Assembly (NCBI GenBank): GCA_943787185.1
Contig: CALSLL010000005.1
Coordinates: 1-64,000, forward strand
Direction of reading: 5' to 3'
DNA from: UBA10349 sp003485905
GTDB lineage: Bacteria; Pseudomonadota; Gammaproteobacteria; Arenicellales; Arenicellaceae
DNA: 64,000 nt
The translations under genes and the position numbers were made by a program. How positions within the stretch are numbered: the stretch's first letter is position 1; every line of letters starts with the position of its first letter. This document shows, one piece after another, positions 53,015 to 63,431 of this stretch. The notes below the pieces were generated by a model. It ran no database searches. It was given only the letters and a program-made list of their open reading frames with translations, and was not told where the DNA came from.

Positions 53015-55639
53015 ATGCTTGATCAGTCAGCTGCGCCTTCTGCAGCAAATAAAACCATTTTTTTAAAGGATTATCGTACGCCAAATTTTTTGGTCGACAC
53101 TGTAGCGCTTGATTTTGAACTCGGTGAGACGGTTACTTCAGTTATTAGTAAGCTCACCCTGCGTAGAAATGCAGATGGTGAGACTCACGCACCACTAGTG
53201 CTTGACGGAGAACAACTTGAATTAACCTGTCTGGAACTTGATGGTAAGCAGCTTGATGAGACCGAGTACCAATTGGTGGGTGATCAACTAATTGTTGCTG
53301 AGGTTCCTGATAAGTTTGAATTAGTTTCTACCGTCCTCATTAAACCTCAAGAAAATACTCAGTTATCTGGTTTGTATAAATCCAGCGGAAACTTCTGTAC
53401 GCAGTGCGAAGCTGAGGGTTTCCGAAGAATTACGTTTTTTCCAGATCGGCCGGATGTGCTGTCGATTTTTTCTGTGCGAATAGTGGCCGATCATAAACTC
53501 TACCCAGTGCTTTTGTCCAATGGTAATCCCACCGAGAAAGGAGAAATGGATGATGGACGGCATTGGGCACAATGGGAAGATCCTTGGCCAAAGCCCAGTT
53601 ATTTGTTTGCCCTTGTAGCTGGAGATTTAGGCCAAATAGAAGATAGCTTTGTGACTATGGGCGGAAAGGAGATCATCCTAAGAATTTATACAGAGCATCA
53701 TAATGTAGAAAAGTGTGACCACGCGATGCGGTCTTTGCGCAAATCTATGCAGTGGGACGAAGAGGTTTATGGTCGCGAGTACGATTTGGATGTATATAAC
53801 ATTGTCGCGGTTGATGATTTCAATATGGGTGCGATGGAGAATAAAGGGCTTAACGTATTTAACTCAAAATATGTTTTGGCACTGCCAGAAACAGCAACGG
53901 ATGCAGACTATGAAGGTATAGAGTCGGTAATTGGGCATGAGTATTTTCACAACTGGTCCGGTAATCGGGTCACTTGTCGAGACTGGTTTCAGTTAAGCCT
54001 CAAAGAAGGCTTTACGGTTTTTCGAGACCAGGAATTTAGTGCGGACATGGGGTCGCGGGGAGTGAAGCGAATTCGTGATGTGAGGGTGCTCAGAAGCGCT
54101 CAGTTTGCTGAGGATGCAGGCCCTATGGCGCATCCTATAAGGCCTGATTCGTATGAGGAGATCAATAATTTTTATACTGTAACGGTTTATAACAAGGGCG
54201 CTGAAGTGGTGCGTATGCTTCGTCACATCGTAGGCAGTGAACAGTTTCGGACGGGCACCGATTTGTATTTTGAGCGCCACGATGGACAGGCAGTGACCAC
54301 TGAAGATTTTGTTAAAGCGATTGAAGATGCTAACGATTTACAGCTTGAGCAATTTCGACTTTGGTACAGTCAGGCGGGTACGCCAGAGGTTCAAGCGCAA
54401 ACAGAGTTTGATTCTGGCGCCGGTACGGCTTTGCTAACGTTTTCGCAAACGTGTCCCGATACGCCTGGGCAAAAGGATAAATTGCCTTTTCAGATTCCGT
54501 TGGTTGTCGAAGCGTATGATCAGAATGGCAATCGCTTAATTGAAGAAACAACGCTATCTTTAACCGAGTCTAGACAGGAATTCACATTCAGCGATTTAGC
54601 GACTCGGCCTATATTTTCTGTTCTACGTGGTTTTTCGGCACCAATAAAATTAGCATTTGCTAGCGAGCCTGAGGATAGCAACGTACTAATGCGCTTTGAT
54701 TCTGATCCGTTTAATCGGTGGGAGTGTTTTCAGAATCAGTTCAAGGCGTTGATGATCGACAGTATGGAAGCACCAAGTACGTTGACGACTGATATGCTCC
54801 CAACAGCGCTGATTGAAGCGCTAATTGATGTGCTCCATGGAGACGACAATGCATTGGCTGCTGAAATTATGAGCTTGCCGCCAGAGTCGTATATCGCCAG
54901 CTTCTGCAAACCTATCGATCCGCAGGCAATTTATGAAGTTCGTCGAGCGTTGACGACTGCGTTGGCGCAACGATTAGAATCTGAGTTTTTGCTGGCTTAT
55001 CAAAAATGCACGGTTGAGGGATCAGAATATCGGGTGGAGCCAGCGGATATCGGAAAACGAGCGTTGAGAAATAGATGCCTAGGGTATCTGCTAGAGCTAA
55101 AACATAAAGATTATACTACCCTGGCTCTTGAGCAATTTGAGTCCAGTGATTGTATGACAGACACCTTGGCAGCCCTGTCAGGCTTGGTATCTTCGCAATA
55201 CTCAGATTTGGACTCACTACTGGAATCTTTTTTCGTGATTTGGAGAGACGAACCATTAGTAGTGGATAAATGGCTTTCGCTTCAAGCGATGGCGCCGACC
55301 AATGATGTGCTCGATAAAGTAGTTGCCTTGCGCAAACATGAAGCCTTCTCAATCAGTAATCCTAACAAGGTTCGCGCTTTGTTTGGAGCCTTTGCCAGCG
55401 CCAACGCTACAGGGTTTCATCGTTTGGATGGAGCGGGATATCGGTTCATTGCCGACGCGATTATTGAACTCGATCCGGTGAATCCACAGACCGCTGCGCG
55501 TTTAATGAGCGCGTTTAATCAATGGCGTAAGTATCGTCCGGACTTGGCAGCGAAAATGAAACAACAAATTGAGAGAATCTATGCGACAGCGAATCTGTCA
55601 GCCGATGTGTCGGAACTTGCCAGTAAGGCCTTAGCCTAA
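53015..55639 (+). CDS. pepN: Aminopeptidase N
   Basis: About 874 residues, the length of gammaproteobacterial PepN. The substrate-recognition loop GAMENKGLNVFN and zinc motif HEYFHNWSGN with the downstream Glu (LSLKEGFTVFRDQEF) define an M1 aminopeptidase. The N-terminal beta domain and C-terminal helical superhelix are complete. It removes N-terminal residues from peptides in the cytoplasm. The start is uncertain: a TTG at 53000 is also in frame and neither has a clear ribosome binding site. Confidence 0.93.
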   Translation: MLDQSAAPSAANKTIFLKDYRTPNFLVDTVALDFELGETVTSVISKLTLRRNADGETHAPLVLDGEQLELTCLELDGKQLDETEYQLVGDQLIVAEVPDKFELVSTVLIKPQENTQLSGLYKSSGNFCTQCEAEGFRRITFFPDRPDVLSIFSVRIVADHKLYPVLLSNGNPTEKGEMDDGRHWAQWEDPWPKPSYLFALVAGDLGQIEDSFVTMGGKEIILRIYTEHHNVEKCDHAMRSLRKSMQWDEEVYGREYDLDVYNIVAVDDFNMGAMENKGLNVFNSKYVLALPETATDADYEGIESVIGHEYFHNWSGNRVTCRDWFQLSLKEGFTVFRDQEFSADMGSRGVKRIRDVRVLRSAQFAEDAGPMAHPIRPDSYEEINNFYTVTVYNKGAEVVRMLRHIVGSEQFRTGTDLYFERHDGQAVTTEDFVKAIEDANDLQLEQFRLWYSQAGTPEVQAQTEFDSGAGTALLTFSQTCPDTPGQKDKLPFQIPLVVEAYDQNGNRLIEETTLSLTESRQEFTFSDLATRPIFSVLRGFSAPIKLAFASEPEDSNVLMRFDSDPFNRWECFQNQFKALMIDSMEAPSTLTTDMLPTALIEALIDVLHGDDNALAAEIMSLPPESYIASFCKPIDPQAIYEVRRALTTALAQRLESEFLLAYQKCTVEGSEYRVEPADIGKRALRNRCLGYLLELKHKDYTTLALEQFESSDCMTDTLAALSGLVSSQYSDLDSLLESFFVIWRDEPLVVDKWLSLQAMAPTNDVLDKVVALRKHEAFSISNPNKVRALFGAFASANATGFHRLDGAGYRFIADAIIELDPVNPQTAARLMSAFNQWRKYRPDLAAKMKQQIERIYATANLSADVSELASKALA

Positions 55640-55670
55640 GATCTAAGGGGCAATGCGTGAGATTTAGTTA

Positions 55671-57830
55671 TTAAACGGCGCTTAAGTTTGCGTAGGCCGC
55701 GACCAACCACTTACTTCCGGCGCTACTAAAATTTACTTGCACGCGCGCATATTCACCTTGACCTTCCACATTCATGATTACGCCCTCACCGAATTTGGGG
55801 TGGGTCACCAAATGTCCAACGCCAAAACCTGGCAACGTGTCGGCTAAAGCCGCGGGTGCTGATGAGGTTGGTTGGCCAGGCCCTACACTTTGACGTGTGG
55901 AACGAATGACATTGAGCATTTCTTCGGGGATTTCATCTAAAAAGCGAGACGGGCTGGTGTAGTTTTCCCTGCCGTAAAGCCTTCTTACTTCAGCGTGCGA
56001 TAAATATAGGTGTTTCATTGCTCGGGTCATTCCTACATAGCAAAGCCGTCGTTCCTCCTCTAAACGTCCAGGCTCATCGATAGAGCGCTGATGCGGAAAC
56101 AACCCCTCTTCAAGTCCAGTGAGGAACACTAGATCAAACTCTAGACCTTTCGCGGAGTGCAGGCTCATTAGTTGCACACAGTCCTCCCACTCTTCGGCTT
56201 GTCCTTCTCCTGCTTCCAAAGCAGCGTGCGATAAGAATGATGAGAGTGGCCCTAAATCTTCATCCTCTACTGAAAAATTACGCGCTGCAGAAACTAATTC
56301 TTCCAGATTTTCTGCTCGTGCCTGCGCACGCTCACCTTTGTCTTTTTTATGGTGCTCTAGCAGACCGGAGGCATCCAACATCGCGCTAATCTGACCGGGA
56401 AGGTCTTGATCTTCCAGTTGCAGGCCCAGTTCTTCAATCAACTCAATAAATGCGTCAAGTGCACTATGGGCACGTGCTGCAAATGATTTTTGAGCCAGCA
56501 TTTGTCGTGTGGCTTCCCACATACTAATTTGCTGGGTTTGAGCATGTGCGCGGACCTTTTCGAGTGTTGTGTTTCCGATGCCGCGCGTTGGTGTGTTTAC
56601 GATTCGCTCAAAAGCCACATCATTGTCGCGACTACTAGCTAGCCTTAAGTAGGATAACGCATCCTTGATTTCTGCCCGCTCGAAAAAGCGTAGACCGCCG
56701 TAGACTCGGTACGGCATGCCGGCGTCCAACAATATTTCTTCAAATACGCGAGATTGCGCGTTGGAGCGATAAAGAATAGCGGTCTGTGCACGTTCTCCAC
56801 CATCGTTAACCCATTCGCGAATCCGGTCGATTACGAACCGTGCTTCATCTGTCTCGTTGTACGCGGTATAAAGTTGAACTGGGTCACCATCGCTATCGGC
56901 GGTCCATAGTTTTTTCCCCAGACGCCCAGAGTTCTGTTCGATCACCGCGTTAGCGGCGGCTAGAATATTACCGGTTGATCGGTAGTTTTGTTCGAGACGT
57001 ACTGTTCTGGTTGTTGGAAAGTCTTTTTCGAACTGCAAAATATTCTCAACTTTGGCTCCGCGCCAGCCATAAATTGATTGATCATCGTCACCAACGACAA
57101 ACAAGTTTTTATGTTTGCCCGCGAGTAACTTTAGCCATTCATATTGGATGCTATTGGTATCTTGAAATTCATCAACCAAAATATGTTGAAAGCGCTGCTG
57201 GTACCGTTGCTGAAGTACTTCGTTATTTCGAATTAACTCATAGGCACGTAGCAGTAGCTCGGAGAAGTCGACTAAGCCAAACCGGTGACATAGATTCTCG
57301 TACTTCTCATAAACGGCGAGCAATGTTTGCTGTTGTAAATCTTGAGTTTGTGCGATTTGCGCAGCGCGCTGACCTTCTTCCTTGTGCGAATTAATAAACC
57401 ATTGAATTTGCTTGGCAGGCCAGTAGGCTTCATCAAGAGCCAATTCCTTAAGCGCTCTCTTTATTAAGCGAAGCTGGTCATCGCTATCGAGAATTTGAAA
57501 GTCTTTTTGCAGCCCTGCTTCTTCGTGATGGTAACGTAATAACCTGTGAGCCAAACCATGAAATGTTCCCATCCACATACCGCCAACGGGCACGCCAAGC
57601 ATTTCCTCGATGCGATGCTGCATTTCCCTGGCGGCTTTGTTGGTAAAGGTAACCGCGACTATGGATAGGGGTGATGTATTTAAGCCTTCAACCAGCCAGG
57701 CAATGCGTGAAGTAAGTACGCGTGTTTTACCGCTACCGGCACCAGCGATAATGAGGGCCGGGCCTGGCTCAAGTGCGACGGCGTCACGTTGGGCATCATT
57801 AAGCCCGTCAAAAATATGGGAGACATCCAC
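55671..57830 (-). CDS. uvrD: DNA helicase II UvrD
   Basis: A 719-residue SF1A helicase. Walker A is AGAGSGKTRVLTSRIAWL, motif Ia VTFTNKAAREMQ, motif II VDEFQDTN, GDDDQSIYGWRGA motif III, LEQNYRSTGNILAAAN motif IV, LMSLHSAKGLEFDLVFLTGLEEGLFP motif V and EEERRLCYVGMTRAMKHLYL motif VI. The C-terminal UvrD tail (FGVGHLVTHPKFGEGVIMNV) is present. It acts in mismatch and nucleotide excision repair. Confidence 0.95.
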   Translation of the reverse strand: MDVSHIFDGLNDAQRDAVALEPGPALIIAGAGSGKTRVLTSRIAWLVEGLNTSPLSIVAVTFTNKAAREMQHRIEEMLGVPVGGMWMGTFHGLAHRLLRYHHEEAGLQKDFQILDSDDQLRLIKRALKELALDEAYWPAKQIQWFINSHKEEGQRAAQIAQTQDLQQQTLLAVYEKYENLCHRFGLVDFSELLLRAYELIRNNEVLQQRYQQRFQHILVDEFQDTNSIQYEWLKLLAGKHKNLFVVGDDDQSIYGWRGAKVENILQFEKDFPTTRTVRLEQNYRSTGNILAAANAVIEQNSGRLGKKLWTADSDGDPVQLYTAYNETDEARFVIDRIREWVNDGGERAQTAILYRSNAQSRVFEEILLDAGMPYRVYGGLRFFERAEIKDALSYLRLASSRDNDVAFERIVNTPTRGIGNTTLEKVRAHAQTQQISMWEATRQMLAQKSFAARAHSALDAFIELIEELGLQLEDQDLPGQISAMLDASGLLEHHKKDKGERAQARAENLEELVSAARNFSVEDEDLGPLSSFLSHAALEAGEGQAEEWEDCVQLMSLHSAKGLEFDLVFLTGLEEGLFPHQRSIDEPGRLEEERRLCYVGMTRAMKHLYLSHAEVRRLYGRENYTSPSRFLDEIPEEMLNVIRSTRQSVGPGQPTSSAPAALADTLPGFGVGHLVTHPKFGEGVIMNVEGQGEYARVQVNFSSAGSKWLVAAYANLSAV

Positions 57831-57850
57831 TAGAACTTGATATTTAGTGT

Positions 57851-59677
57851 TTACTGAACCGTGACAGATTTGGCAAGATTGCGAGGCTTGTCGATATCGG
57901 TGCCTTTGAGCAACGCCACATGATACGCAAGCAACTGTAGCGGAATCGTGTAAATGATCGGCGCGATGCAGTTGTCAACCGGCGCAACTTTTAGCGTGGT
58001 TATATTGTCATCATCCAGAATACCGCTAGCGGGATCGGCAAAAATCACCAATTGGCCTCCGCGCGCACTTACCTCTTGTATGTTCCCTTTAAGTTTTTCG
58101 ATCAGATTATTGTTGGGCGCAACGGCTACTACCGGCATGTTTTTATCAACCAAAGCCAATGGTCCATGCTTTAGTTCGCCGGCAGCGTATGCCTCAGCAT
58201 GAATATAAGAAATTTCTTTCAGCTTTAGTGCCCCTTCAAGCGCGATTGGGAATTGATCACCGCGACCTAGAAAAAGTGCGTGTTGCTTATCGCTAAACCG
58301 CTTTGCGATTTCTGCGATTTCGGGTTCCAACTCTAGGGCTCGTTCTATATGGGCAGGTAACTCGCGAAGTTCTCTAACGATACTGGCTTCATCAGCATCG
58401 GGTTGAGTGCGCCGACGCAAGCAGAGGCCGAGCATTAATAGAACCGCAAGTTGCGTTGTAAATGCCTTGGTTGAAGCTACGCCTATTTCTGGTCCGGCGT
58501 GCGTCATCATTGCCAAATCACTGGCGCGCACCAGTGAGCTTTCGGGGACGTTACAAATAGATAGTGTATTAGAGTACCCAAGTGTTTTGGCAAGCTCCAA
58601 AGCGCTCATTGTGTCTAGCGTTTCTCCAGATTGCGAAATGGTTACGAATAGTGTGCCCGTGTCGACTACATGGCTCCGGTTGATATATTCACTGGCAATT
58701 TCAACATCGCAGCCAATACCAAAGTTTTCAAACCAGTAGCGCGCCACCATCGCAGCATGATAACTGGTGCCGCATGCGATCAGCTTTACTTTGCGTGTAT
58801 TGTCGAATACTTCACTGGCAGTAATTCCGAATGATTGCTCAAGAACATGATCACCGACGATACGGCCTTCAAGGGTATCTGCAATAACCCTGCCTTGTTC
58901 ATGAATTTCTTTGAGCATGTAGTGCTCGTAGCCATCCAAAGTGACGTCTGCATCCGATAGTGTGCTAACTAAGGTTTTGCGTTGGATCTCCTGGCCGTCT
59001 GCGTTCGTGATAGTCAGACCATCAGGTCTCAGTATTGCAACGTCGCCATCTTCCAGGACTTTGTAATTTTGTACCACGGAAACTAATGCCGACATGTCAG
59101 ATGCAACGTAGTATTCACCTTCACCAATACCAATAAGAAGCGGGGAGCTTTTTCTGGCGACAACCAAGGTGTCGGGCTCATCCGCACAAATCACACCTAG
59201 ACCCCATGCTCCTTCGAGCTGATTTACGGTATTTCTTACTGCACTTACAAAATCGGCACCTGACTGCATTTCTGCGTCGATTTTATGAGCAAGGACTTCA
59301 GTATCGGTTTCAGAGGTAAATACATAGCCCTTTGCGCGCAGTTCTTGGGCGAGCTCTTGATAGTTTTCGATGATCCCGTTATGCACTAATGCGATTCGTT
59401 GGTTAGACAAATGCGGGTGGGCGTTATGTTCAGATGGCACTCCGTGGGTGGCCCAACGGGTGTGCGCAATGCCAATATTGCCTTCGATACTGGTGTTTTC
59501 TACTAGAGATTTTAATTGCGCAACGCGGCCGACGCTGCGTTCACGACTTAATCCGCCAGCATTATTAATAATTGCGACACCGGCAGAATCGTAACCCCTA
59601 TATTCGAGCTTTTGAAGTCCGTTAAGTAACACATCGACGACGTTGTTTCTCGCTAGAGCGCCTACTATTCCGCACAT
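57851..59677 (-). CDS. glmS: Glutamine--fructose-6-phosphate aminotransferase (isomerizing)
   Basis: A 608-residue enzyme. The N-terminal glutaminase domain begins MCGIVGALARN with the catalytic Cys2, followed by RGYDSAGVA and THGVPSEHNAHPH. Two SIS domains follow (IACGTSYHAAMVARYWFE; FLGRGDQFPIALEGALKLKEISYIHAEAYAAGELKHGP). The C terminus KPRNLAKSVTVQ is canonical. It makes glucosamine-6-phosphate for peptidoglycan and LPS. It follows glmU by about 45 bp. Confidence 0.97.
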   Translation of the reverse strand: MCGIVGALARNNVVDVLLNGLQKLEYRGYDSAGVAIINNAGGLSRERSVGRVAQLKSLVENTSIEGNIGIAHTRWATHGVPSEHNAHPHLSNQRIALVHNGIIENYQELAQELRAKGYVFTSETDTEVLAHKIDAEMQSGADFVSAVRNTVNQLEGAWGLGVICADEPDTLVVARKSSPLLIGIGEGEYYVASDMSALVSVVQNYKVLEDGDVAILRPDGLTITNADGQEIQRKTLVSTLSDADVTLDGYEHYMLKEIHEQGRVIADTLEGRIVGDHVLEQSFGITASEVFDNTRKVKLIACGTSYHAAMVARYWFENFGIGCDVEIASEYINRSHVVDTGTLFVTISQSGETLDTMSALELAKTLGYSNTLSICNVPESSLVRASDLAMMTHAGPEIGVASTKAFTTQLAVLLMLGLCLRRRTQPDADEASIVRELRELPAHIERALELEPEIAEIAKRFSDKQHALFLGRGDQFPIALEGALKLKEISYIHAEAYAAGELKHGPLALVDKNMPVVAVAPNNNLIEKLKGNIQEVSARGGQLVIFADPASGILDDDNITTLKVAPVDNCIAPIIYTIPLQLLAYHVALLKGTDIDKPRNLAKSVTVQ

Positions 59678-59722
59678 ACTGTTTCGCCTGTTTTATTGAC
59701 TATCGGGCTTATCACTTGCCTG

Positions 59723-61108
59723 CTATTTTTTTGTCGGGCGTTTCCAGCCCTGAATGCTTTTTTGCTTGGTGCGCGATATCGCGAGAGTGTCGGCTTCCAC
59801 ATCGTTGGTAACGGTAGTGCCTGCGCCTATGGTCGCGTTATTGCCGATAGTAACAGGAGCAACCAATTGGCAGTCAGAGCCAACAAATACGTTTTCACCA
59901 ATTACCGTACGGTGTTTGTAAGCACCATCGTAATTGCAGGTGATTACGCCTGCGCCGATGTTGGTGTTAGCCCCAACATCGCTGTCACCTACATAACTCA
60001 AATGATTAGCTTTTGCGCCTGCTGCCAGCGTACTGTTTTTTACTTCAACAAAGTTACCAATTCGAACATTTGCACCCAGCTCGCTACCGGGGCGAATTCG
60101 AGCGAACGGCCCTAGCACTGCTGACGCACCGACATGGGCATCTTCGACGACGCAGTTCGGCTCTATTCTGCATCCATCCGCCAAAACACTACCGCGAACG
60201 ATGCTATTGGCACCAATTTCGACATTGCAGCCAATTGTCGTAGGTCCTTCGATTACAGTGTTTACGTCGAGACTACAGTCTGGCTCGATACTCACACTCC
60301 CACGAAACGTTACGCGGGTTGGGTCAATTATCGTTACGCCAGCGTCCATATACGATTGGGCTCTGCGAGTTTGATAGTGTTTTTCACATTCCGCCAGGTC
60401 ACGGCGGCTATTTACACCGAGCACCGAACCAGAGTCATTGGTGCAAACACCGGTAATAGATTCGCCTTGAGACTTAACCAGTTTGACTATGTCGGTTAGA
60501 TAATATTCTTTCTGATCATTGTTGTTATCTAATTTGCCCAACGCACCAGTCAATACTTCTACCGGTAAAGCCATGAATCCAGTGTTGATTTCTTTGGTAG
60601 CTCGCTGGGAATCACTACAATCACGATGTTCGATGATTTCGCAAACATTCTGCTCTGAATCGCGAATTATTCGTCCGTACCCAGTGGGGTCATCGAGTTC
60701 AGTTGTGAGCAACGCCAACTGCCCTAGAGCCGCGATTTCGGTCAGCTTGGTTAATTCAGTAGACCGAATTAACGGCACATCACCATAGAGTATAAGTACG
60801 GTATTTGATGCGCCGAGATTTGGCAAGACTTGCTGTACTGCGTGACCTGTACCTAGTTGTTCGGTCTGTGCGGCCCAGGTAACCTTTAGGTGTGGGTGGG
60901 CGGTTAGCACATGTTGTTTAATCACATCGGCATTCTGGCCAACCACAATGTGAATATTGGTATTATCTAGAGCCTCAGCGGTCTCAATGACATGGCTAAT
61001 GAGTGCTTGTCCGCCGACTGGGTGCAGCACCTTGGTTAAAGAAGATTTCATACGCGTACCCTGCCCCGCAGCGAGGATAATTACGTCGATATTTGCAGCT
61101 GAATTCAT
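59723..61108 (-). CDS. glmU: Bifunctional GlcNAc-1-P uridyltransferase/GlcN-1-P acetyltransferase
   Basis: A 461-residue enzyme. The N-terminal half is the uridyltransferase (VIILAAGQGTRMKSSLTKVLHPVGGQ). The C-terminal half (about 250-455) is a left-handed beta-helix acetyltransferase with many hexapeptide repeats, ending TKQKSIQGWKRPTKK. It makes UDP-GlcNAc, the next steps after glmS. First of the glmUS pair. Confidence 0.97.
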   Translation of the reverse strand: MNSAANIDVIILAAGQGTRMKSSLTKVLHPVGGQALISHVIETAEALDNTNIHIVVGQNADVIKQHVLTAHPHLKVTWAAQTEQLGTGHAVQQVLPNLGASNTVLILYGDVPLIRSTELTKLTEIAALGQLALLTTELDDPTGYGRIIRDSEQNVCEIIEHRDCSDSQRATKEINTGFMALPVEVLTGALGKLDNNNDQKEYYLTDIVKLVKSQGESITGVCTNDSGSVLGVNSRRDLAECEKHYQTRRAQSYMDAGVTIIDPTRVTFRGSVSIEPDCSLDVNTVIEGPTTIGCNVEIGANSIVRGSVLADGCRIEPNCVVEDAHVGASAVLGPFARIRPGSELGANVRIGNFVEVKNSTLAAGAKANHLSYVGDSDVGANTNIGAGVITCNYDGAYKHRTVIGENVFVGSDCQLVAPVTIGNNATIGAGTTVTNDVEADTLAISRTKQKSIQGWKRPTKK

Positions 61109-61232
61109 CTCGCGAACTATATCATTTTTAAGGCTTGATAAGCCCGTGTCGATTAACTATTAGCATTGATCAAGCAGAACTCTTAGACCAAGCAACTGAT
61201 AAGCTTTATTTGCGCGCTGATCGTTTACGTAA

Positions 61233-63233
61233 TCAAGATGAGTTTTCTTCAAATTTACTCTGAGCGGAGCTTGTGGCGGTGCTGGGTGCTGTTGAAAGAA
61301 ACTTATCAGCGGCCAGTACGAGTGAATCTACCGCGATGCCTAATTTGCTGGTGTTGTTGCGTTTGCATGCACGAACCAGTTCTACACAGCATTCTGCTAG
61401 GTTTTGCGCCCCAACGTATCTGGATGAGCCTGTTAATTTATGCGACGTTTCTCTCAATTTCTCAAGTTCGGTATTCTGGTAATGTGATTGCAGCCGGGTG
61501 ATGGTCGCGGGCAGCCTATCGGTAAAGATTTTAAGGGCTTTCTCCCAGGTATCTTGATCTCCTGAGGCCAGGTCTAGTCCAGCCGATTTGTCGAGTACAC
61601 GACCTTTGCGGTCGCATATGTCAGGGTCAATAAGTAAACCCAAGGCAGATATCAGATCCTTTTGACTGCATGGTTTGAGCAGTATTTGGTCGAAGGGGCT
61701 ATCATCGATAAGTGTTTGGTGTAGCTCGATATCTGCTGTCACACATATAATTTTAGGACTTAAAGTGTTTTTATCTTTGTGGATCAATGGTGCTAAATCT
61801 GTACCCTTTATATCTCCGAGGTGCTGATCCATAAATATCAAGTCGAATGACTCTATTTGCAAAATTTCCTGAGCGGCTTTGCCCGAAAAACAAGTTGTTA
61901 CTTCAACGCCAGTCGCTGCGAGAGTATTAATTAAAAATATATTGCTGACTTCGTCGTCATCTATTACCAGTGCAGTTTGTTGGCTACCGTCAAACTGCTC
62001 GATTTTCTTTGAGTTTTCTTGCGGTGCTATGGTGAAAGTATTGGGAATGTTAAGAGTGAATTGGCTCCCATTACCAAGTGTGCTTTTCGCCTTGAGAGTG
62101 CAACCCAGAGTTTCCACCAAGCGTTTAGTAATCGCTAACCCCAAACCGACGCCATCGTTAGATTGACTTTGGGCGTCGTCGCCCCGTTGAAATGGTTCAA
62201 ATATACGCTTTAACTGCTCCTCATGAATGCCCGGGCCAGTATCTGAGATAATAATCGTGAGATGCGACTTTTGCTTATTCTCGTTATCCGCGAAAATTCT
62301 AATAGTAACGCCACCTTCTTGGGTGTACCGAATTGCATTGGTGATTAAGTTGTCCAAAATCTGAGTGATTTTGGTCGCATCGCCAGAAATTCGTTCAGGT
62401 ATCGTGCTTTCAAGGTCGAGATGCAAGAATAAAGATTTCTTTTCTGCCATATGCTTATGCCTGGCAGCACATGCTTTGGCAATTTGAGTAAGAGAAAACG
62501 GAATATTTCGAACAGTAGATTGACCGGATTCTAGATACGCGAAATTAAGAGTGTCATCGACTAAATGTATAAGGTGGCGTATAGATCGGTCGATTGGAGC
62601 TACCATGTTTTGATCAGATTCACTTAACTTACTGGTATCAATTGCCGTCAGGAGATTCATTACGCCGTGCAGCGGAGTTCGAATTTCGTGGCTAACCTTT
62701 GCTAATAAGCGTGATTTGGATAATTCGGCGGCCTCTGCTCGTAATCGAGCCTGTTCCAAAGATTTTTCGACGCGCTTACGTTCGCTAATATCACGGGCAA
62801 TTCCTTGGAATCCGGTAACTTTAGACTTATTTAGAACGGGCCTTGAGTTTATTTCCACGGTGCAAATCTCACCTTCTTTGGTGACTAGGTCGAGCTCGAA
62901 AAATAATGTGTCTTCGCCAGCAGCATGGTCGCGGTAAATTTGCGAGGCTCGATTCCACTCATGTGGGGCGACTAATTGATTCCAATCCAAAGTATGCCCT
63001 TCTTCTACCGAATAGCCAATAACTTCAGAGATACGGTCGTTACCATTTCGGAAATGTCCTTTCCGGTCGACGGTGAAAACAATGTCGGTGGCGTTATTAT
63101 AAAACTCTTTGTATCGCCGCTCATTAATCTTCGACTTTTTTAGTTCTTCTTGCAGACGCTCCAGCTCAGACACACGCTGTCGGTGTGTTGGTTGGATGTC
63201 CTTGTTTGGCGTTCCAGCACGTTTCGAATCCAT
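61233..63233 (-). CDS. Hybrid sensor histidine kinase with PAS, REC and HPt
   Basis: A 666-residue protein. An N-terminal coiled coil leads to a PAS domain (about 45-150, FYNNATDIVFTVDRKGHFRNGNDRISEVIG). HisKA follows (KVSHEIRTPLHGVMNLL, His near 186), then the ATPase domain (NLITNAIRYTQEGG; ISDTGPGIHEEQLKRIFEPF; DGVGLGLAITKRLVETLG). REC (about 425-540) has VIDDDEVSN and FMDQHL (Asp). HPt (about 565-650) has HKLTGSSRYVGAQ. No transmembrane helices are visible, so it is cytoplasmic. Divergent from the response regulator at 63432. Confidence 0.93.
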   Translation of the reverse strand: MDSKRAGTPNKDIQPTHRQRVSELERLQEELKKSKINERRYKEFYNNATDIVFTVDRKGHFRNGNDRISEVIGYSVEEGHTLDWNQLVAPHEWNRASQIYRDHAAGEDTLFFELDLVTKEGEICTVEINSRPVLNKSKVTGFQGIARDISERKRVEKSLEQARLRAEAAELSKSRLLAKVSHEIRTPLHGVMNLLTAIDTSKLSESDQNMVAPIDRSIRHLIHLVDDTLNFAYLESGQSTVRNIPFSLTQIAKACAARHKHMAEKKSLFLHLDLESTIPERISGDATKITQILDNLITNAIRYTQEGGVTIRIFADNENKQKSHLTIIISDTGPGIHEEQLKRIFEPFQRGDDAQSQSNDGVGLGLAITKRLVETLGCTLKAKSTLGNGSQFTLNIPNTFTIAPQENSKKIEQFDGSQQTALVIDDDEVSNIFLINTLAATGVEVTTCFSGKAAQEILQIESFDLIFMDQHLGDIKGTDLAPLIHKDKNTLSPKIICVTADIELHQTLIDDSPFDQILLKPCSQKDLISALGLLIDPDICDRKGRVLDKSAGLDLASGDQDTWEKALKIFTDRLPATITRLQSHYQNTELEKLRETSHKLTGSSRYVGAQNLAECCVELVRACKRNNTSKLGIAVDSLVLAADKFLSTAPSTATSSAQSKFEENSS

Positions 63234-63331
63234 ATTTCCCTCATTTGTGTAGCGCCCTGCTGCCGGAGTTGTGGCGCAATAATTCTGCGGCAGCCCAACG
63301 GGTAGAAAAATGATATAGTTAAATCAATGGC

Positions 63332-63350
63332 TTGCCAATCTATTTGGCAA
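63332..63350. promoter_or_regulatory. Palindrome in the divergent kinase/regulator promoter region
   Basis: TTGCCAA-TCTAT-TTGGCAA is a perfect 7-bp dyad between the divergent kinase and response-regulator genes. It is a plausible operator for control of both; no binding protein can be assigned. Confidence 0.4.
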
Positions 63351-63431
63351 AATTATTGTATCGAGAAACACATTTTTTGATGCAAGGCTTAGTGATCTCG
63401 GATCAAAAGGAGGCAACGGGAGGGTAGCCAC